A DNA stretch of 64,000 nt from Castellaniella sp049651205 (GCF_049651205.1 NZ_JBASBR010000012.1:310001-374000), one strand, 5' to 3'. Counted from the stretch's first letter, positions 9,295 to 18,362 are shown. Numbers and translations: made by a program. Notes: generated by a model not told the origin, from the sequence alone.

Positions 9295-10197
9295 ATGGAT
9301 GTCAACCAGCTCAACTTCAAGCATCTTTATTATTTCTGGCGGGTGGCCAAAGAAGGCTCACTAACGCATGCAGCCAACCAGATCCACACCTCGCAATCCG
9401 CACTGTCCACACAAATCCGCCAACTCGAGAACCGGCTGGATACCCCTCTGTTTGACCGCCAGGGCAGGCACCTGGAGCTGACAGCCAAAGGACAGCAGGT
9501 ATTTACCTATGCTGAAAACATCTTCGGTCTGGGCGAACAGATGCTGGGCTGGCTGGATGGCCGCGAAGAAGGCACCACACGTGTGCGGGTGGGCAGCGTG
9601 TCAACCATGTCACGCAACTTTCAAGTCAACTGGCTGCGCCCACTGTTGCGAGATCCCTCAGTGGTGCTGTCCGTGGATTCCGGCTCCCTGCAAACTCTGA
9701 TCGAGCGCCTGCTACGCCACCAACTGGATGTGGTGCTGGCCAACGAGCCTGTACCATCCGACCCTACCCGCCCGGTTTCTTCGCGGTTCCTGGGCAGCCA
9801 GATCATCTCGTTGGTGGGCCGTGCCGACCGCTGGGCAGGTGCCAGCCTGCAAGTGCCCGAAGAACTGGATGCCGTAGAGATGGCCATGCCCAGCGTCCGC
9901 CACAGCGTGCGTCTGCAATTTGATGCCCTGTGCTTTGCCGCCGGCGTGCAACCCCGCGTACGCGCCGAGATCGACGACATGACCATGCTGCGGCTGATTG
10001 CTCGCGACAGTGGCTGGCTATCCATCCTGCCCGAAGTGGTGGTACAGGACGAACTGCATTCGGGCGAACTGGTGCACGTGGGGCAATCCTCTCAGTTGAC
10101 CGAGCACTTCTATGCCATCACCGTGCAGCACGGCCGCCTGGTGGGGCCACTGAACCAACTGCTGGTCGACGCTGCCACCCGCACCATCTTTACCTGA
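9295..10197 (+). CDS. LysR-family regulator, NhaR-like, of the dab module
   Basis: N-terminal winged helix-turn-helix (NFKHLYYFWRVAKEGSLTHAA, then SQSALSTQIRQLENRL) and a periplasmic-binding-like effector domain, 300 aa, the normal LysR length. The HLYYFW opening resembles NhaR, the activator of a sodium/proton antiporter gene. The ATG at 9295 is preferred over the TTG at 9265 because it begins right before the conserved HTH. It is divergent from dabBA and 95 bp ahead of the carbonic anhydrase gene. Related LysR genes accompany dab operons in chemolithoautotrophs, so control of DabAB and carbonic anhydrase by CO2/bicarbonate or ion status is a fair inference. Confidence 0.9.
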   Translation: MDVNQLNFKHLYYFWRVAKEGSLTHAANQIHTSQSALSTQIRQLENRLDTPLFDRQGRHLELTAKGQQVFTYAENIFGLGEQMLGWLDGREEGTTRVRVGSVSTMSRNFQVNWLRPLLRDPSVVLSVDSGSLQTLIERLLRHQLDVVLANEPVPSDPTRPVSSRFLGSQIISLVGRADRWAGASLQVPEELDAVEMAMPSVRHSVRLQFDALCFAAGVQPRVRAEIDDMTMLRLIARDSGWLSILPEVVVQDELHSGELVHVGQSSQLTEHFYAITVQHGRLVGPLNQLLVDAATRTIFT

Positions 10198-10292
10198 TGA
10201 AGGCTGGTGCGCTAAAACCATTTTCCTGACACGACACATTTTTGGTATGGCCGTCTCTTTGCCAGCTGTGCTGATCTAAACATCAAAAGGAT

Positions 10293-10934
10293 ATGCCTGT
10301 GTTTCCCCAACGACTCTCCGAAGGCTATGCCTCTTTTCAAAATGGTGCACTCGACACCGAACGGGCGCGCTATCGTGAATTGGCCGAGCACGGCCAGCAC
10401 CCGGACATCATGATCATCAGCTGCGGGGATTCCCGTGTGGCGCCCGAAATCATCTTTGACGCGGGCCCCGGCGAGATGTTTGTCGTACGTAATATTGCCG
10501 GCATCGTGCCGCCTTGCGATGAGCAGCCCGAATCTGCCTTTCACGGCACCAGTGCCTGCGTCGAATTCGCCGTCAATGCCCTGCGCGTGGGACATATTGT
10601 GGTCATGGGCCACGCCAGCTGCGGTGGGGTAGCCGCGTACACAGACCGCACCCAGCCACTGTCCACCCGGGACTTCATTGGCAAGTGGGTGTCACAGATC
10701 AAACCTGTGGCTGATCGCATCGGCCCACCGGGGGCCGACCGCGCCGAGTGGATACGACGCATGGAATGGGGCGTGGTCGAGTACAGCATGGAGAATCTGC
10801 TAACGTTTCCGGCTGTGCGCGAGCGTCTGGACGCAGGCAAGCTGCAGATTCATGGTGCCTATTTTGGTATTGCCACGGGCATCCTGTTTATCCGTAATCC
10901 CCGTACCGGCCGCTTTGAACCCTGCACAGATTAA
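10293..10934 (+). CDS. can: Beta-class carbonic anhydrase
   Basis: Zinc enzyme interconverting CO2 and bicarbonate in the cytoplasm. The 213-aa product has all beta-class ligands: Cys44, Asp46 and Arg48 in SCGDSR, then His107 and Cys110 in GHASCGG. The ATG at 10293 has AAAGGAT a few bases upstream. It follows the LysR gene on the same strand after 95 bp, so it may be cotranscribed or separately promoted. Its proximity to ppc and dabBA suggests a bicarbonate-supply role. The fold is beta class; the gene symbol is by analogy to E. coli can. Confidence 0.95.
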   Translation: MPVFPQRLSEGYASFQNGALDTERARYRELAEHGQHPDIMIISCGDSRVAPEIIFDAGPGEMFVVRNIAGIVPPCDEQPESAFHGTSACVEFAVNALRVGHIVVMGHASCGGVAAYTDRTQPLSTRDFIGKWVSQIKPVADRIGPPGADRAEWIRRMEWGVVEYSMENLLTFPAVRERLDAGKLQIHGAYFGIATGILFIRNPRTGRFEPCTD

Positions 10935-10997
10935 ACAGGGTGCCTTGCTGCCTGATCCGCGCAAAGCGAAGCCGGCCAGATATTTGCCGGGCTCGGC

Positions 10998-11579
10998 TCA
11001 AGCGTTTTCCCAACGCAGCGGCCATGCCCCCTGGCGCACATTCTGCAGCCACAAGGCGCAAGTGAGGGTCTTGGCATCTGTCACCCGACCGCTTTGACAG
11101 GCCTCAAAAAACTCAGCTTCAGGCTGAACCAGCAAATCCAGGAACTCATCCTCATCCAGATGCCGCTGCCCCGGACTCAAGTGGCGGGCAAAAAAGATAT
11201 GGATGATCTCGGTGGAATACGCAATGGCCAGATGCAGTGCCCCGGCCTGGGCCCACTGCCCTGCGGTATAGCCGGTTTCTTCCAGCAGTTCGCGCTGCGC
11301 ACAGCACAAGGGGTCTTCGCCAGGCTCCAGCTTGCCCGCCGGAAACTCCGTCATCACCTGCCCCACCGGGTAACGAAACTGGCGCTCAAGCAGGATATGG
11401 TGGTCATCCAGCAAAGGGATGATTACCACGGCCCCAGGATGAATGATGTACTCACGGGTGGACAGCGCACCGTCCGGGGTGCGCACCGTATCCTGGCGTG
11501 CCTTGAGAAAACTGCCCTCGCACAGCGACTGCGACTGAACACAGGTTTCCTGCAGATGGGCATCAGAATCGTTTGGCAT
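10998..11579 (-). CDS. Nudix hydrolase, ADP-ribose pyrophosphatase-like (NudF type)
   Basis: 193-aa hydrolase of the Nudix family. A complete Nudix box is visible as GKLEPGEDPLCCAQRELLEE followed by TGY. The upstream block VVIIPLLDDHHILLERQFRYPVG and the downstream IIHIFFARHLSP match ADP-ribose diphosphatases, which break ADP-ribose to AMP and ribose 5-phosphate. The ATG at 11579 has AAGGAT 6 nt upstream. Lies 40 bp downstream of the PAS-GGDEF-EAL gene on the same strand and may be cotranscribed with it. Substrate specificity within the family is inferred. Confidence 0.85.
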   Translation of the reverse strand: MPNDSDAHLQETCVQSQSLCEGSFLKARQDTVRTPDGALSTREYIIHPGAVVIIPLLDDHHILLERQFRYPVGQVMTEFPAGKLEPGEDPLCCAQRELLEETGYTAGQWAQAGALHLAIAYSTEIIHIFFARHLSPGQRHLDEDEFLDLLVQPEAEFFEACQSGRVTDAKTLTCALWLQNVRQGAWPLRWENA

Positions 11580-11619
11580 GAAAATATCCTTGGTGGGGCA
11601 ATCGCGCAGCAGCCCGGTC

Positions 11620-14295
11620 TCAGGCAGACGCATCATGAGCCGACTGCAGCCATTGTCGCGCCTGCAACTCGGGCTGCGGGTAGCCAATCCAGTAGCCCTG
11701 GCCCACGTCGCACCCCAAGTTCAACAAAAGATCCTGTATTCCCTGGCTCTCGATCCCTTCGGCGATCACTTCCAGGCCCAGGGTATGGCTCATTTCAATG
11801 ATGGATCGCACAATGGCACGCAGGTCTGGATCATCCACCACACCAGCCACAAACGATTGGTCGATCTTCAGGGCGTCAACCGGCAGCCGGTTAAGGTAGG
11901 CAAACGAGGAATACCCCGTGCCAAAGTCGTCGATCGAGAGCCTGACCCCCAGGGCGTGCAGTGCATACAGCGTGCGCAGCGCACGCGCCGGATCCGCCAT
12001 GATGACGCTTTCTGTGACTTCGAGTTCAAGCAGCTCGGGCGCCAGGCCATGCTGGTTCAACGCCGCTTCAACTTGCTGGGGAAACTGTTCGTCCATCAGA
12101 TTGCGCGCCGAAATATTGACGGCAATGGTGGCACCCGGGTGAATCTCCTGAAAACGCACGCAGGCCCCGAGTGCCTGATCAATCACCCATTGTGTAAACG
12201 GATGGATCAGGTCGCTGACCTCGATGATGGGAATAAATTGTGCCGGCGGAATCATGCCGCGTTTGGGATGATGCCAGCGTGCCAGCGCCTCAAAGCCCAA
12301 GGGCACCCCCAACGACCGCCCGGCCTGCGCCAGGGCAATCTTGGGTTGCATATGCAACGCAAATTGCCCTTGCGCCAAGGCATTGCGCAACTCGGCACGC
12401 AAGAGCAGACGATCATCCACCCGCGATTGGTCCTGCTGGTTAAAGACGGCAATTCCCAGACCATCGCGTTTGGCACGCCGCATGGCCATATCGGCATAGC
12501 GCAGCAAATTATCCGGCTGGCGCGCATGCACAGGGTACATGGCCATACCAAAACTGCAGCTGATGCGGACTTGCAGCTCATTCAGGGCAAAGGGCTCGCG
12601 GATCGAGGCCAGCAAGGCACTTACCTGCGCACGCGCATGGGCTTCGGCGCCCGTGGCCAGCACCCAGGCAAACTCATCCGCTCCCAGCCGGGCCAGCAGG
12701 CTGGATTCATCCAGCACCGCCTGAAACCGCTGGGCAGCCACTTGCAACAGGCGATCACCCACATCATGACCCAAGGCACTGTTCACTTCTTTGAAACCGT
12801 CCAGATTGGCAATCACCAATGTCAGGGAACCATCACCTGCCCCCCGCATGGCATTGTGCAGACGGTGCTGGATTTCACCTCGGTTGAACAGTTTGGTGAG
12901 CGGATCGTGGCTGGCCTGAAACGCCAGGGCCAGCTGCTGCGCCCGCCGCTCGGTACGATCCAGGAAGGTGACCAGACAAAAATCCAGCCCGTTGCCTTCG
13001 CGGATCGGATATACCCAGTACTCTACAGGGAAGCAGCTGCCATCCTGGCGCCACAGCACTTCGTCATCCACATGCACACGGGAGCCACTAGAGCAACTGT
13101 TTCTGATCCTGGACTCGCTTTCCAGCATGACCCGGCCGTCTTCGTAACGATGCTGGAAATATGCGTGAAACTCCAGGCCCAGCAACTCTTCCGGGCGACT
13201 GAAGCCCAGACGATCCGCGCACGCCTGATTGGCAATCACCACCCGGCCAGAGGCATCAAGCCCCACAATGGCTTCTGCCGTGACATCCATCAATTGACTT
13301 AACAGGCGATCACGCTCATGCGAGCGCCGCAAGGAACGCTGCATCAGGTTGAAGGCAATCAACAAGGTGACGCACAGCAGCAGACCCACCAAAAGGATGC
13401 CGTTCCACAAGGCCTGGCGAGCATCGGCATATAGCGCGGTTGTGGGGACTTCATAGCGCACCGACAAACCCCGGGGGTCTCCTATGGGGCCTGCAGCCAT
13501 GGCAAAGACAGTCCACTCTTCATCTCCAGCACCCATATACTGGGTGCGAAACAAGGTATCTGCCAACAGGGGCTCTGGCGCCAGACGCTCACCCAGATGA
13601 CTGGAATCCCCCGGTATGCGCTGCAGGACGTGACCATAACGATCCAGAATCCACAGCCGGGATCCCGGCAGCAGATCCGGGATAGCCGCACCGGCCAGCA
13701 GATAACCAAGATTCAGACTGGTGTAGGCTACCCCGGCGGCAAGACCGGAATGTCCCGGTACGCGCGTAGCCAGCACCATAGTTGGGATACGGGATATCCG
13801 GCCCAAAAGGAACTCACCAACCACCACATCGGTGGATTGCACTGCCTTCTGGAAATACAGGCGATCACCCAGTTGGGAGCCTTGGGGGTCGGGATCTGGC
13901 AGACCTGAACAGGCCAGCCGGCCATTGGTCTCGACAACCCCGAAATTGAGGTAACGCGGCAACCGCCCCAGCAGGATCGCCAGGTAGCCACGACATTCGT
14001 CCCAGTTGCCGTCGCGCAGCACAGGCGAATTGGCCAGGGTCAGCAGCACATCGCGGGCATCGTTGAGCAAGGTGCGATCGTAGGCAGCGGTAAGCTGCAC
14101 CAGGTTTGCAGCAGCGCGCTCGTCGTTTCGCGACAGGGCCTGGTGTTGATGCCAGACGTAATAACCCAGGCCTCCGATAACTGGCAGGGCTGTTGCCAAT
14201 ACTGCGAGAAACACACGCACGCGCAAGCCGTCAAAGAGCCTCGGCCCTCCACGTGTGCGACGTAACGCAGAAAAAAAACCTGTGTCTCCAGCCAA
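11620..14295 (-). CDS. Membrane PAS-GGDEF-EAL protein, likely cyclic-di-GMP phosphodiesterase
   Basis: 891-aa sensor. A first membrane helix (about residues 26-46) and a second (about 297-317) bracket a periplasmic sensing region. A PAS domain follows (about 325-440), then a GGDEF domain, then EAL. The diguanylate cyclase signature is degenerate, reading RLGADEF instead of GGDEF near residue 535, so synthesis activity is doubtful. The EAL domain keeps FEALARW (near 669), ELEVTES, DDFGTGYSS, LKIDQSF and IAEGIE, so hydrolysis of c-di-GMP is expected. The TTG at 14295 is supported by AAAGGAT with good spacing. The Nudix gene lies directly downstream. The ligand is unknown. Confidence 0.92.
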   Translation of the reverse strand: MAGDTGFFSALRRTRGGPRLFDGLRVRVFLAVLATALPVIGGLGYYVWHQHQALSRNDERAAANLVQLTAAYDRTLLNDARDVLLTLANSPVLRDGNWDECRGYLAILLGRLPRYLNFGVVETNGRLACSGLPDPDPQGSQLGDRLYFQKAVQSTDVVVGEFLLGRISRIPTMVLATRVPGHSGLAAGVAYTSLNLGYLLAGAAIPDLLPGSRLWILDRYGHVLQRIPGDSSHLGERLAPEPLLADTLFRTQYMGAGDEEWTVFAMAAGPIGDPRGLSVRYEVPTTALYADARQALWNGILLVGLLLCVTLLIAFNLMQRSLRRSHERDRLLSQLMDVTAEAIVGLDASGRVVIANQACADRLGFSRPEELLGLEFHAYFQHRYEDGRVMLESESRIRNSCSSGSRVHVDDEVLWRQDGSCFPVEYWVYPIREGNGLDFCLVTFLDRTERRAQQLALAFQASHDPLTKLFNRGEIQHRLHNAMRGAGDGSLTLVIANLDGFKEVNSALGHDVGDRLLQVAAQRFQAVLDESSLLARLGADEFAWVLATGAEAHARAQVSALLASIREPFALNELQVRISCSFGMAMYPVHARQPDNLLRYADMAMRRAKRDGLGIAVFNQQDQSRVDDRLLLRAELRNALAQGQFALHMQPKIALAQAGRSLGVPLGFEALARWHHPKRGMIPPAQFIPIIEVSDLIHPFTQWVIDQALGACVRFQEIHPGATIAVNISARNLMDEQFPQQVEAALNQHGLAPELLELEVTESVIMADPARALRTLYALHALGVRLSIDDFGTGYSSFAYLNRLPVDALKIDQSFVAGVVDDPDLRAIVRSIIEMSHTLGLEVIAEGIESQGIQDLLLNLGCDVGQGYWIGYPQPELQARQWLQSAHDASA

Positions 14296-14473
14296 TCAGG
14301 ATCCTTTGTACAGGACGACCCGGGCGCTATACCCGACCAATAAGCTTTGGAATATACACAAAAGCAGCAAGCCTGTGGGTTTGCCACTCAGCGGCCTACT
14401 CTGTGCAAACAGGCACCACCAAAAGGGCAACTGACCTAGAATAGTGGTTTTTACCTACTGCAGCCAACACGCC

Positions 14474-14980
14474 ATGTTTCATCTATCGCCACAAGAATTT
14501 GCCAGCAAGAAAGAGCACTATGCCAGCCTGGCCGAACAGGCCCGCCACTTGATTGCCGGCGAGCCGAGCCTGATTGCCAATGCGGCAAATTTCAGCGCGC
14601 TGGTGTATCACAGCCTGCCACAAGTCAACTGGGCAGGATTTTATCTGTACGACGGCACTGAGTTGGTGGTGGGTCCATTCCAAGGCAAGCCGGCCTGCAT
14701 CCGGATCGCCATCGGCGCGGGGGTGTGCGGCACGGCAGCGCATACGCGCAAATCACAGGTGGTGCAGGATGTGAATCAGCATGACGGCCACATCCCCTGC
14801 GATGCTGCCTCACAGGCTGAAGTGGTGGTGCCGCTGGTGCGTGCCGACGGCAGCTTGCTGGGTGTATGGGATGTAGACAGCCCAGTGGCGGGGCGCTTTG
14901 ACGAAGAAGACCGCGCGGGCATGGAATCCCTGTGTCAGGTATTCATGGCGCATCTGGACAGCAGCAAGGCAGCTGCTTGA
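14474..14980 (+). CDS. msrC: Free methionine-(R)-sulfoxide reductase, GAF domain
   Basis: A single GAF-domain enzyme of 168 aa that reduces free Met-(R)-sulfoxide. The three cysteines expected from E. coli YebR/MsrC are present at Cys75 (GKPACIRI), Cys85 (GVCGTAA) and Cys109 (HIPCDA), with the same spacing as Cys84/94/118 in E. coli. Start at ATG 14474 after a 178-bp gap from the divergent PAS-GGDEF-EAL gene. Acts in oxidative damage repair. No operon partner is visible downstream, where kdgD converges. Confidence 0.92.
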   Translation: MFHLSPQEFASKKEHYASLAEQARHLIAGEPSLIANAANFSALVYHSLPQVNWAGFYLYDGTELVVGPFQGKPACIRIAIGAGVCGTAAHTRKSQVVQDVNQHDGHIPCDAASQAEVVVPLVRADGSLLGVWDVDSPVAGRFDEEDRAGMESLCQVFMAHLDSSKAAA

Positions 14981-14984
14981 ATTT

Positions 14985-15019
14985 GTTGCGGGGTACCTGC
15001 CACAAAGCCGCCCCGCAAC
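14985..15019. terminator. Hairpin between convergent msrC and kdgD
   Basis: GTTGCGGGG and CCCCGCAAC form a perfect 9-bp stem around a 17-nt loop immediately after the msrC stop. No T-tract follows in either direction. A bidirectional terminator is plausible from position. Confidence 0.4.
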
Positions 15020-15051
15020 CAGCCCAGCCCCAGCGGGCAAACAGAACGTAA

Positions 15052-15963
15052 TCAAGCAGGCAAGGCTTCGATGAGTTCGCGCAGTGCTGCTGCTTCCTGA
15101 GGATTCAGATCCGAGAGCGGTGCACGCACAGGCCCAGCCGGATGGCCAACAATGCGGGCGCCCGCCTTGACAATGCTGACCGCATAGCCGGCCTTGCGGT
15201 TGCGTATTTCCAGCAAGGGCAGAAAGAAAGTATCCAGCAGATGGCCGGTGGTTGACTCATCACCGGATTTCACGGCTTCATAGAATTTCATGGCAGTGGC
15301 CGGAACGAAGTTGAACACAGCCGAGGAATACACCGGCACGCCCAAGGCACGATAGGCTGCGGCAAAGATCTCGGCGGTGGGCAGGCCACCCAGATAGGCG
15401 AAGCGGTCTCCCAGGCGGCGGCGCACCCGAACCATGTTCTCGATGTCGCCTACCCCATCCTTAAAGCCAATCAAGTTGGGGCATTCTTCGGCTAGTTGCT
15501 CCAGCACGGAAGCCGACAGGCGGCACTGGCCACGATTGTAGAGAACCACCCCAATACCCACGGACTGGCAGACTTCCTTGATGTGACGTGCAATGCCGTC
15601 CTGGGGCGCCTCGGTGAGATAGTGAGGCATCAATAGCAAACCGGCAGCCCCCTGGCGCTGAGCTTCCTGGGCAAAGGCGATGGCGTTTCGGGTAGGGCCA
15701 CCCGCTCCGGCCAGAATTGGTGTGTGATCCTGGCAGGTCTTGACGGCGGTTTCCACAACCTTCGAATACTCATCCAGAGTCAGGGAGAAGTATTCTCCCG
15801 TGCCGCCGGCAGCAAACAGCGCCCGGGCACCAAACGGCATCAGCCATTCCAGGCGAGCCTGATAGCCCTTGGCGTCGAAATCGCCATTTTCCTTGAAATC
15901 GGTGACGGGAAAAGACAGCAGCCCGTCATTCATTATTTCTTTCAGTTCCTGGCAAGCGATCAT
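15052..15963 (-). CDS. kdgD: 5-dehydro-4-deoxyglucarate dehydratase
   Basis: Class I aldolase-fold (DapA superfamily) enzyme that dehydrates and decarboxylates 5-keto-4-deoxy-D-glucarate to 2-oxoglutarate semialdehyde. The 303-aa product has the Schiff-base lysine at Lys168 in NLIGFKDGVGD, the GGTGEYFSL substrate loop and VVLYNRG. The ATG at 15963 is chosen because AGAGGA lies 7 nt upstream; an earlier ATG at 15999 lacks this. It sits in the sugar-diacid island between its presumed upstream enzymes (glucarate-dehydratase family) and downstream dehydrogenase. A copy of the shared operator lies 61 bp upstream of the start, so control by the adjacent GntR regulator is likely. Confidence 0.93.
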   Translation of the reverse strand: MIACQELKEIMNDGLLSFPVTDFKENGDFDAKGYQARLEWLMPFGARALFAAGGTGEYFSLTLDEYSKVVETAVKTCQDHTPILAGAGGPTRNAIAFAQEAQRQGAAGLLLMPHYLTEAPQDGIARHIKEVCQSVGIGVVLYNRGQCRLSASVLEQLAEECPNLIGFKDGVGDIENMVRVRRRLGDRFAYLGGLPTAEIFAAAYRALGVPVYSSAVFNFVPATAMKFYEAVKSGDESTTGHLLDTFFLPLLEIRNRKAGYAVSIVKAGARIVGHPAGPVRAPLSDLNPQEAAALRELIEALPA

Positions 15964-16023
15964 GAGAGCATCCTCTGGTGAATAGAGAGGGGCTTTCATC
16001 CCCTCATCACATATAAGTTATAC

Positions 16024-16036
16024 GTTATCATACAAC
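16024..16036 (-). promoter_or_regulatory. Shared 13-bp operator upstream of kdgD
   Basis: GTTATCATACAAC, whose reverse complement GTTGTATGATAAC is identical to the site upstream of the semialdehyde dehydrogenase gene at 18651. A second, overlapping weaker copy (GTTATACGTTATC) starts at 16017. The form suits a FadR-subfamily GntR operator. Confidence 0.65.
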
Positions 16037-16222
16037 ATAAGAATTGGAGCTGCAATGGTAATAGCGATAAGGTCTTTTTTCCCTAAGGGAGTGCCCGGGC
16101 AAGCGCACCAAAGTACGTGCTGACTTCAGCCGCTGGAAACCGTATACGTTGGCTCGAGGCCAGCAACAAGGCAGAAGCGTGCCAATATCTGAAAAACAGA
16201 TACGACGACCGATTAGTGGTGG
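16037..16222. other. Intergenic stretch between kdgD promoter region and gntR 3' end
   Basis: About 190 bp without a supported gene. It begins in AT-rich promoter-like sequence and continues to the stop of the regulator gene. A short run of in-frame codons on the plus strand (16117-16341) overlaps the regulator and has no ribosome binding site. Confidence 0.4.
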
Positions 16223-16966
16223 TCAGGAAGACTGATCCTGGTGCGCCACAACCTCTTGCGCCTTACGCAGGCGCTCTCTGCTGTTGGCCAGGTGGGTACG
16301 CATGGCGGCCCTGGCGGCATCCGGATCCTTGCGAACAATAGCGTTGTAGATGTCCTCATGTTCCAGATGGACACGTTCCAGGTAGCGTACGCGATCGCTC
16401 TCCGCCAATGCGACGGAATCAACCCGCGTCCGGGGGATGATGGCTTTGCCCAGCTGCTTGAGAATATCGTGGAAATAGCGGTTGCCCGTTGCCGTGGCCA
16501 CCAACAGGTGGAAAGCCACATCAGAGACAACCGCATTACCGGTTTTTTTGCGGATGTGCTCGACGAACTCGTCCAGGACAGCACGCAACTGATGCACATG
16601 AGCATCCGTACGGCGCAGGGCAGCCAGGCCGGCCGCCTCGGTTTCGAGACTGATGCGCAACTCCAGGATAGCAATCACATCCAGCATAGTGAGGATATTT
16701 GCGGTGCGGATACGTAACTGCTGCTCGTTTTGTGGCTCAAGCAGGAAGGTGCCGATCCCGTGCCGGGTTTCCACCAGCCCGCCCGCCTGCAAACGGGAGA
16801 TCGCCTCGCGGATGACCGTGCGGCTGACGCCGAATGATTCCATCAGCTCGGATTCAGTCGGTAATTTCTCGCCGACATGAAATTCTCCGTTGCGGATACG
16901 CTCGGACAGCGCAGTCACGACATCCTGAGTCAGACTGCGAGAACGACGGACGGTACCAGTAGCCAT
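16223..16966 (-). CDS. GntR-family regulator, FadR subfamily (FCD domain)
   Basis: 247-aa repressor-type protein. The N-terminal winged helix reads KLPTESELMESFGVSRTVIREAISRLQAGGLVETRHGIGTF, typical GntR. The all-helical C-terminal FCD domain shows the metal/ligand residues in EFVEHIRKK, HLLVATATGNRYFHDIL and HEDIYNAIVRKDPDAA. It lies inside the sugar-diacid island between kdgD and a glucarate-dehydratase-family gene. A near-copy of the island operator stands 33 bp upstream of its own start, suggesting autoregulation. The effector is presumably a sugar diacid or a pathway intermediate. Confidence 0.92.
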   Translation of the reverse strand: MATGTVRRSRSLTQDVVTALSERIRNGEFHVGEKLPTESELMESFGVSRTVIREAISRLQAGGLVETRHGIGTFLLEPQNEQQLRIRTANILTMLDVIAILELRISLETEAAGLAALRRTDAHVHQLRAVLDEFVEHIRKKTGNAVVSDVAFHLLVATATGNRYFHDILKQLGKAIIPRTRVDSVALAESDRVRYLERVHLEHEDIYNAIVRKDPDAARAAMRTHLANSRERLRKAQEVVAHQDQSS

Positions 16967-16998
16967 GATCGGTGGGATATTTTTAATGTTGGATGACT

Positions 16999-17011
16999 GT
17001 CATCATACTTC
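16999..17011 (-). promoter_or_regulatory. Operator-like site upstream of the GntR gene
   Basis: GTCATCATACTTC matches 11 of 13 positions of the reverse-complement consensus GTYATCRTAYRAC drawn from the other sites of the island. It lies 33 bp before the regulator ATG. Confidence 0.5.
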
Positions 17012-17050
17012 AAGCCCGGCTGATCGAATTGCAGACACGCCTTTGCACAC

Positions 17051-18325
17051 TTAGAATCTGGGCGCCTTTCCAGTCCAGTCTGGCTGGTATTTACGCATTT
17101 GCGCGGTATCGTTTCGCGAACGAATCCCACAATCCAAATACTGCTGGTGCAAACGAGCCAGTGCATCCTGATCAATATCCACACCCAGCCCTGCAGCGGC
17201 ACCCAGCACAATGGCCCCATCCTCAAAGCGCAACTGCCCACCCGCGATCACCTCTTCTTGCGGATCCAGCCACGGATAATGGGTATCGCAGGCATAGCTG
17301 AGCAAGGGCACGCTGGCCGCCACATGGGCCATGGCCATCAGGCTGATGCCCAGATGCGAATTGGAATGCATGGACAAACCCAGGCCGAAAGTCTCGCACA
17401 TACGAGCCAACAGTTGCGTATCACGCAGTCCGCCCCAGTAATGATGATCCGACAAGATGATCTGACAGCCTTGTGACCCGGTATTGACGCGAAACTGATT
17501 CAGGTCGGTGACCACCATGTTGGTAGCCAGCGGCATACCCGTGGCCTGATGCAAAGCAGCCATATCCGTCAGCGTGGGGCACGGATCTTCGTAGTATTCC
17601 AGCAACCCGTCCAGCTGCCCACCCATCACAATCGCAGTAGACAAAGACCAGTTGCCATTTGGATCGATCCGCAAGGGCACGCCCGGAAACCGGCTGGCCA
17701 GCGCCCGGATGCAAGCCACTTCCTGATCGGGCGACAGGACGCCGGCCTTGAGCTTGATGCTTTTGAAACCATGCCGCTTGATCATGGTTTCTGCCTGGGC
17801 CACCAATTGATCCGGGGTCAATGTCTCACCCCAGGCATCATCGGGATAGCGGGCATCGATATGACGTGCATATTTGAAGAACAGATACGCGCTAAATGGC
17901 ACGGCATCGCGCACCCGCCCGCCCAGCAGATCCACCAGTGGCATGCCCAGATACCGGGCCTGCATATCCAGAAAAGCAACCTCAAACGCGGCATACAGCT
18001 TCTGCAGATTTTTTGCCGGATCCGTGCCCGGCGCCAGGGTAAAGGCCGCGCCGGCACTGGTTTGCGTACGCGCAACAACATCCTGCGCCCGTCGCCGCAA
18101 GCCGTTCAGATCGAAGGGATCCAGCCCCACCAGATCCGGCGCCAGCACCTCCAGCAAGTCGAGTACCGGCGCGTCCCCATAGGTTTCCCCCAGGCCGATA
18201 TGCCCCGAATCACTTTCCAGTTCAATGATGGTACGCAAGGCGTAGGGCTCGTGGATACCGGCCGCATTGAGCAGCGGTGCATCTTTGAACGCGATAGGGG
18301 TGATCCGGATAGTCTTGAGTTTCAT
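17051..18325 (-). CDS. Glucarate dehydratase-family protein (enolase superfamily), GudX-like
   Basis: 424-aa member of the enolase superfamily. Visible features: N-terminal capping domain with GLGETYGDAPVL, barrel lysines in SIKLKAG, metal ligands in RIDPNGNW, YEDPCP and TNMVVTD, and the catalytic His block MHSNSHLGIS. These are glucarate-dehydratase-group residues, so dehydration of glucarate, galactarate or idarate to a 5-keto-4-deoxy sugar diacid is likely. It is clearly a divergent paralogue of the second family member at 20288. In E. coli a comparable paralogue pair is GudD and GudX. No Shine-Dalgarno stands before the ATG at 18325. Operator-like sites lie 38 and 214 bp upstream. Confidence 0.85.
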   Translation of the reverse strand: MKLKTIRITPIAFKDAPLLNAAGIHEPYALRTIIELESDSGHIGLGETYGDAPVLDLLEVLAPDLVGLDPFDLNGLRRRAQDVVARTQTSAGAAFTLAPGTDPAKNLQKLYAAFEVAFLDMQARYLGMPLVDLLGGRVRDAVPFSAYLFFKYARHIDARYPDDAWGETLTPDQLVAQAETMIKRHGFKSIKLKAGVLSPDQEVACIRALASRFPGVPLRIDPNGNWSLSTAIVMGGQLDGLLEYYEDPCPTLTDMAALHQATGMPLATNMVVTDLNQFRVNTGSQGCQIILSDHHYWGGLRDTQLLARMCETFGLGLSMHSNSHLGISLMAMAHVAASVPLLSYACDTHYPWLDPQEEVIAGGQLRFEDGAIVLGAAAGLGVDIDQDALARLHQQYLDCGIRSRNDTAQMRKYQPDWTGKAPRF

Positions 18326-18362
18326 GAGGTCGTGGATATAAGGAGAAGTGGAATATTTTCAA

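Noticed and set aside
11578..13302. 574-codon plus-strand open frame opposite the PAS-GGDEF-EAL gene
   Set aside because: Antisense shadow of a well-supported gene; composition rich in Gln, His and Arg and no domain pattern.
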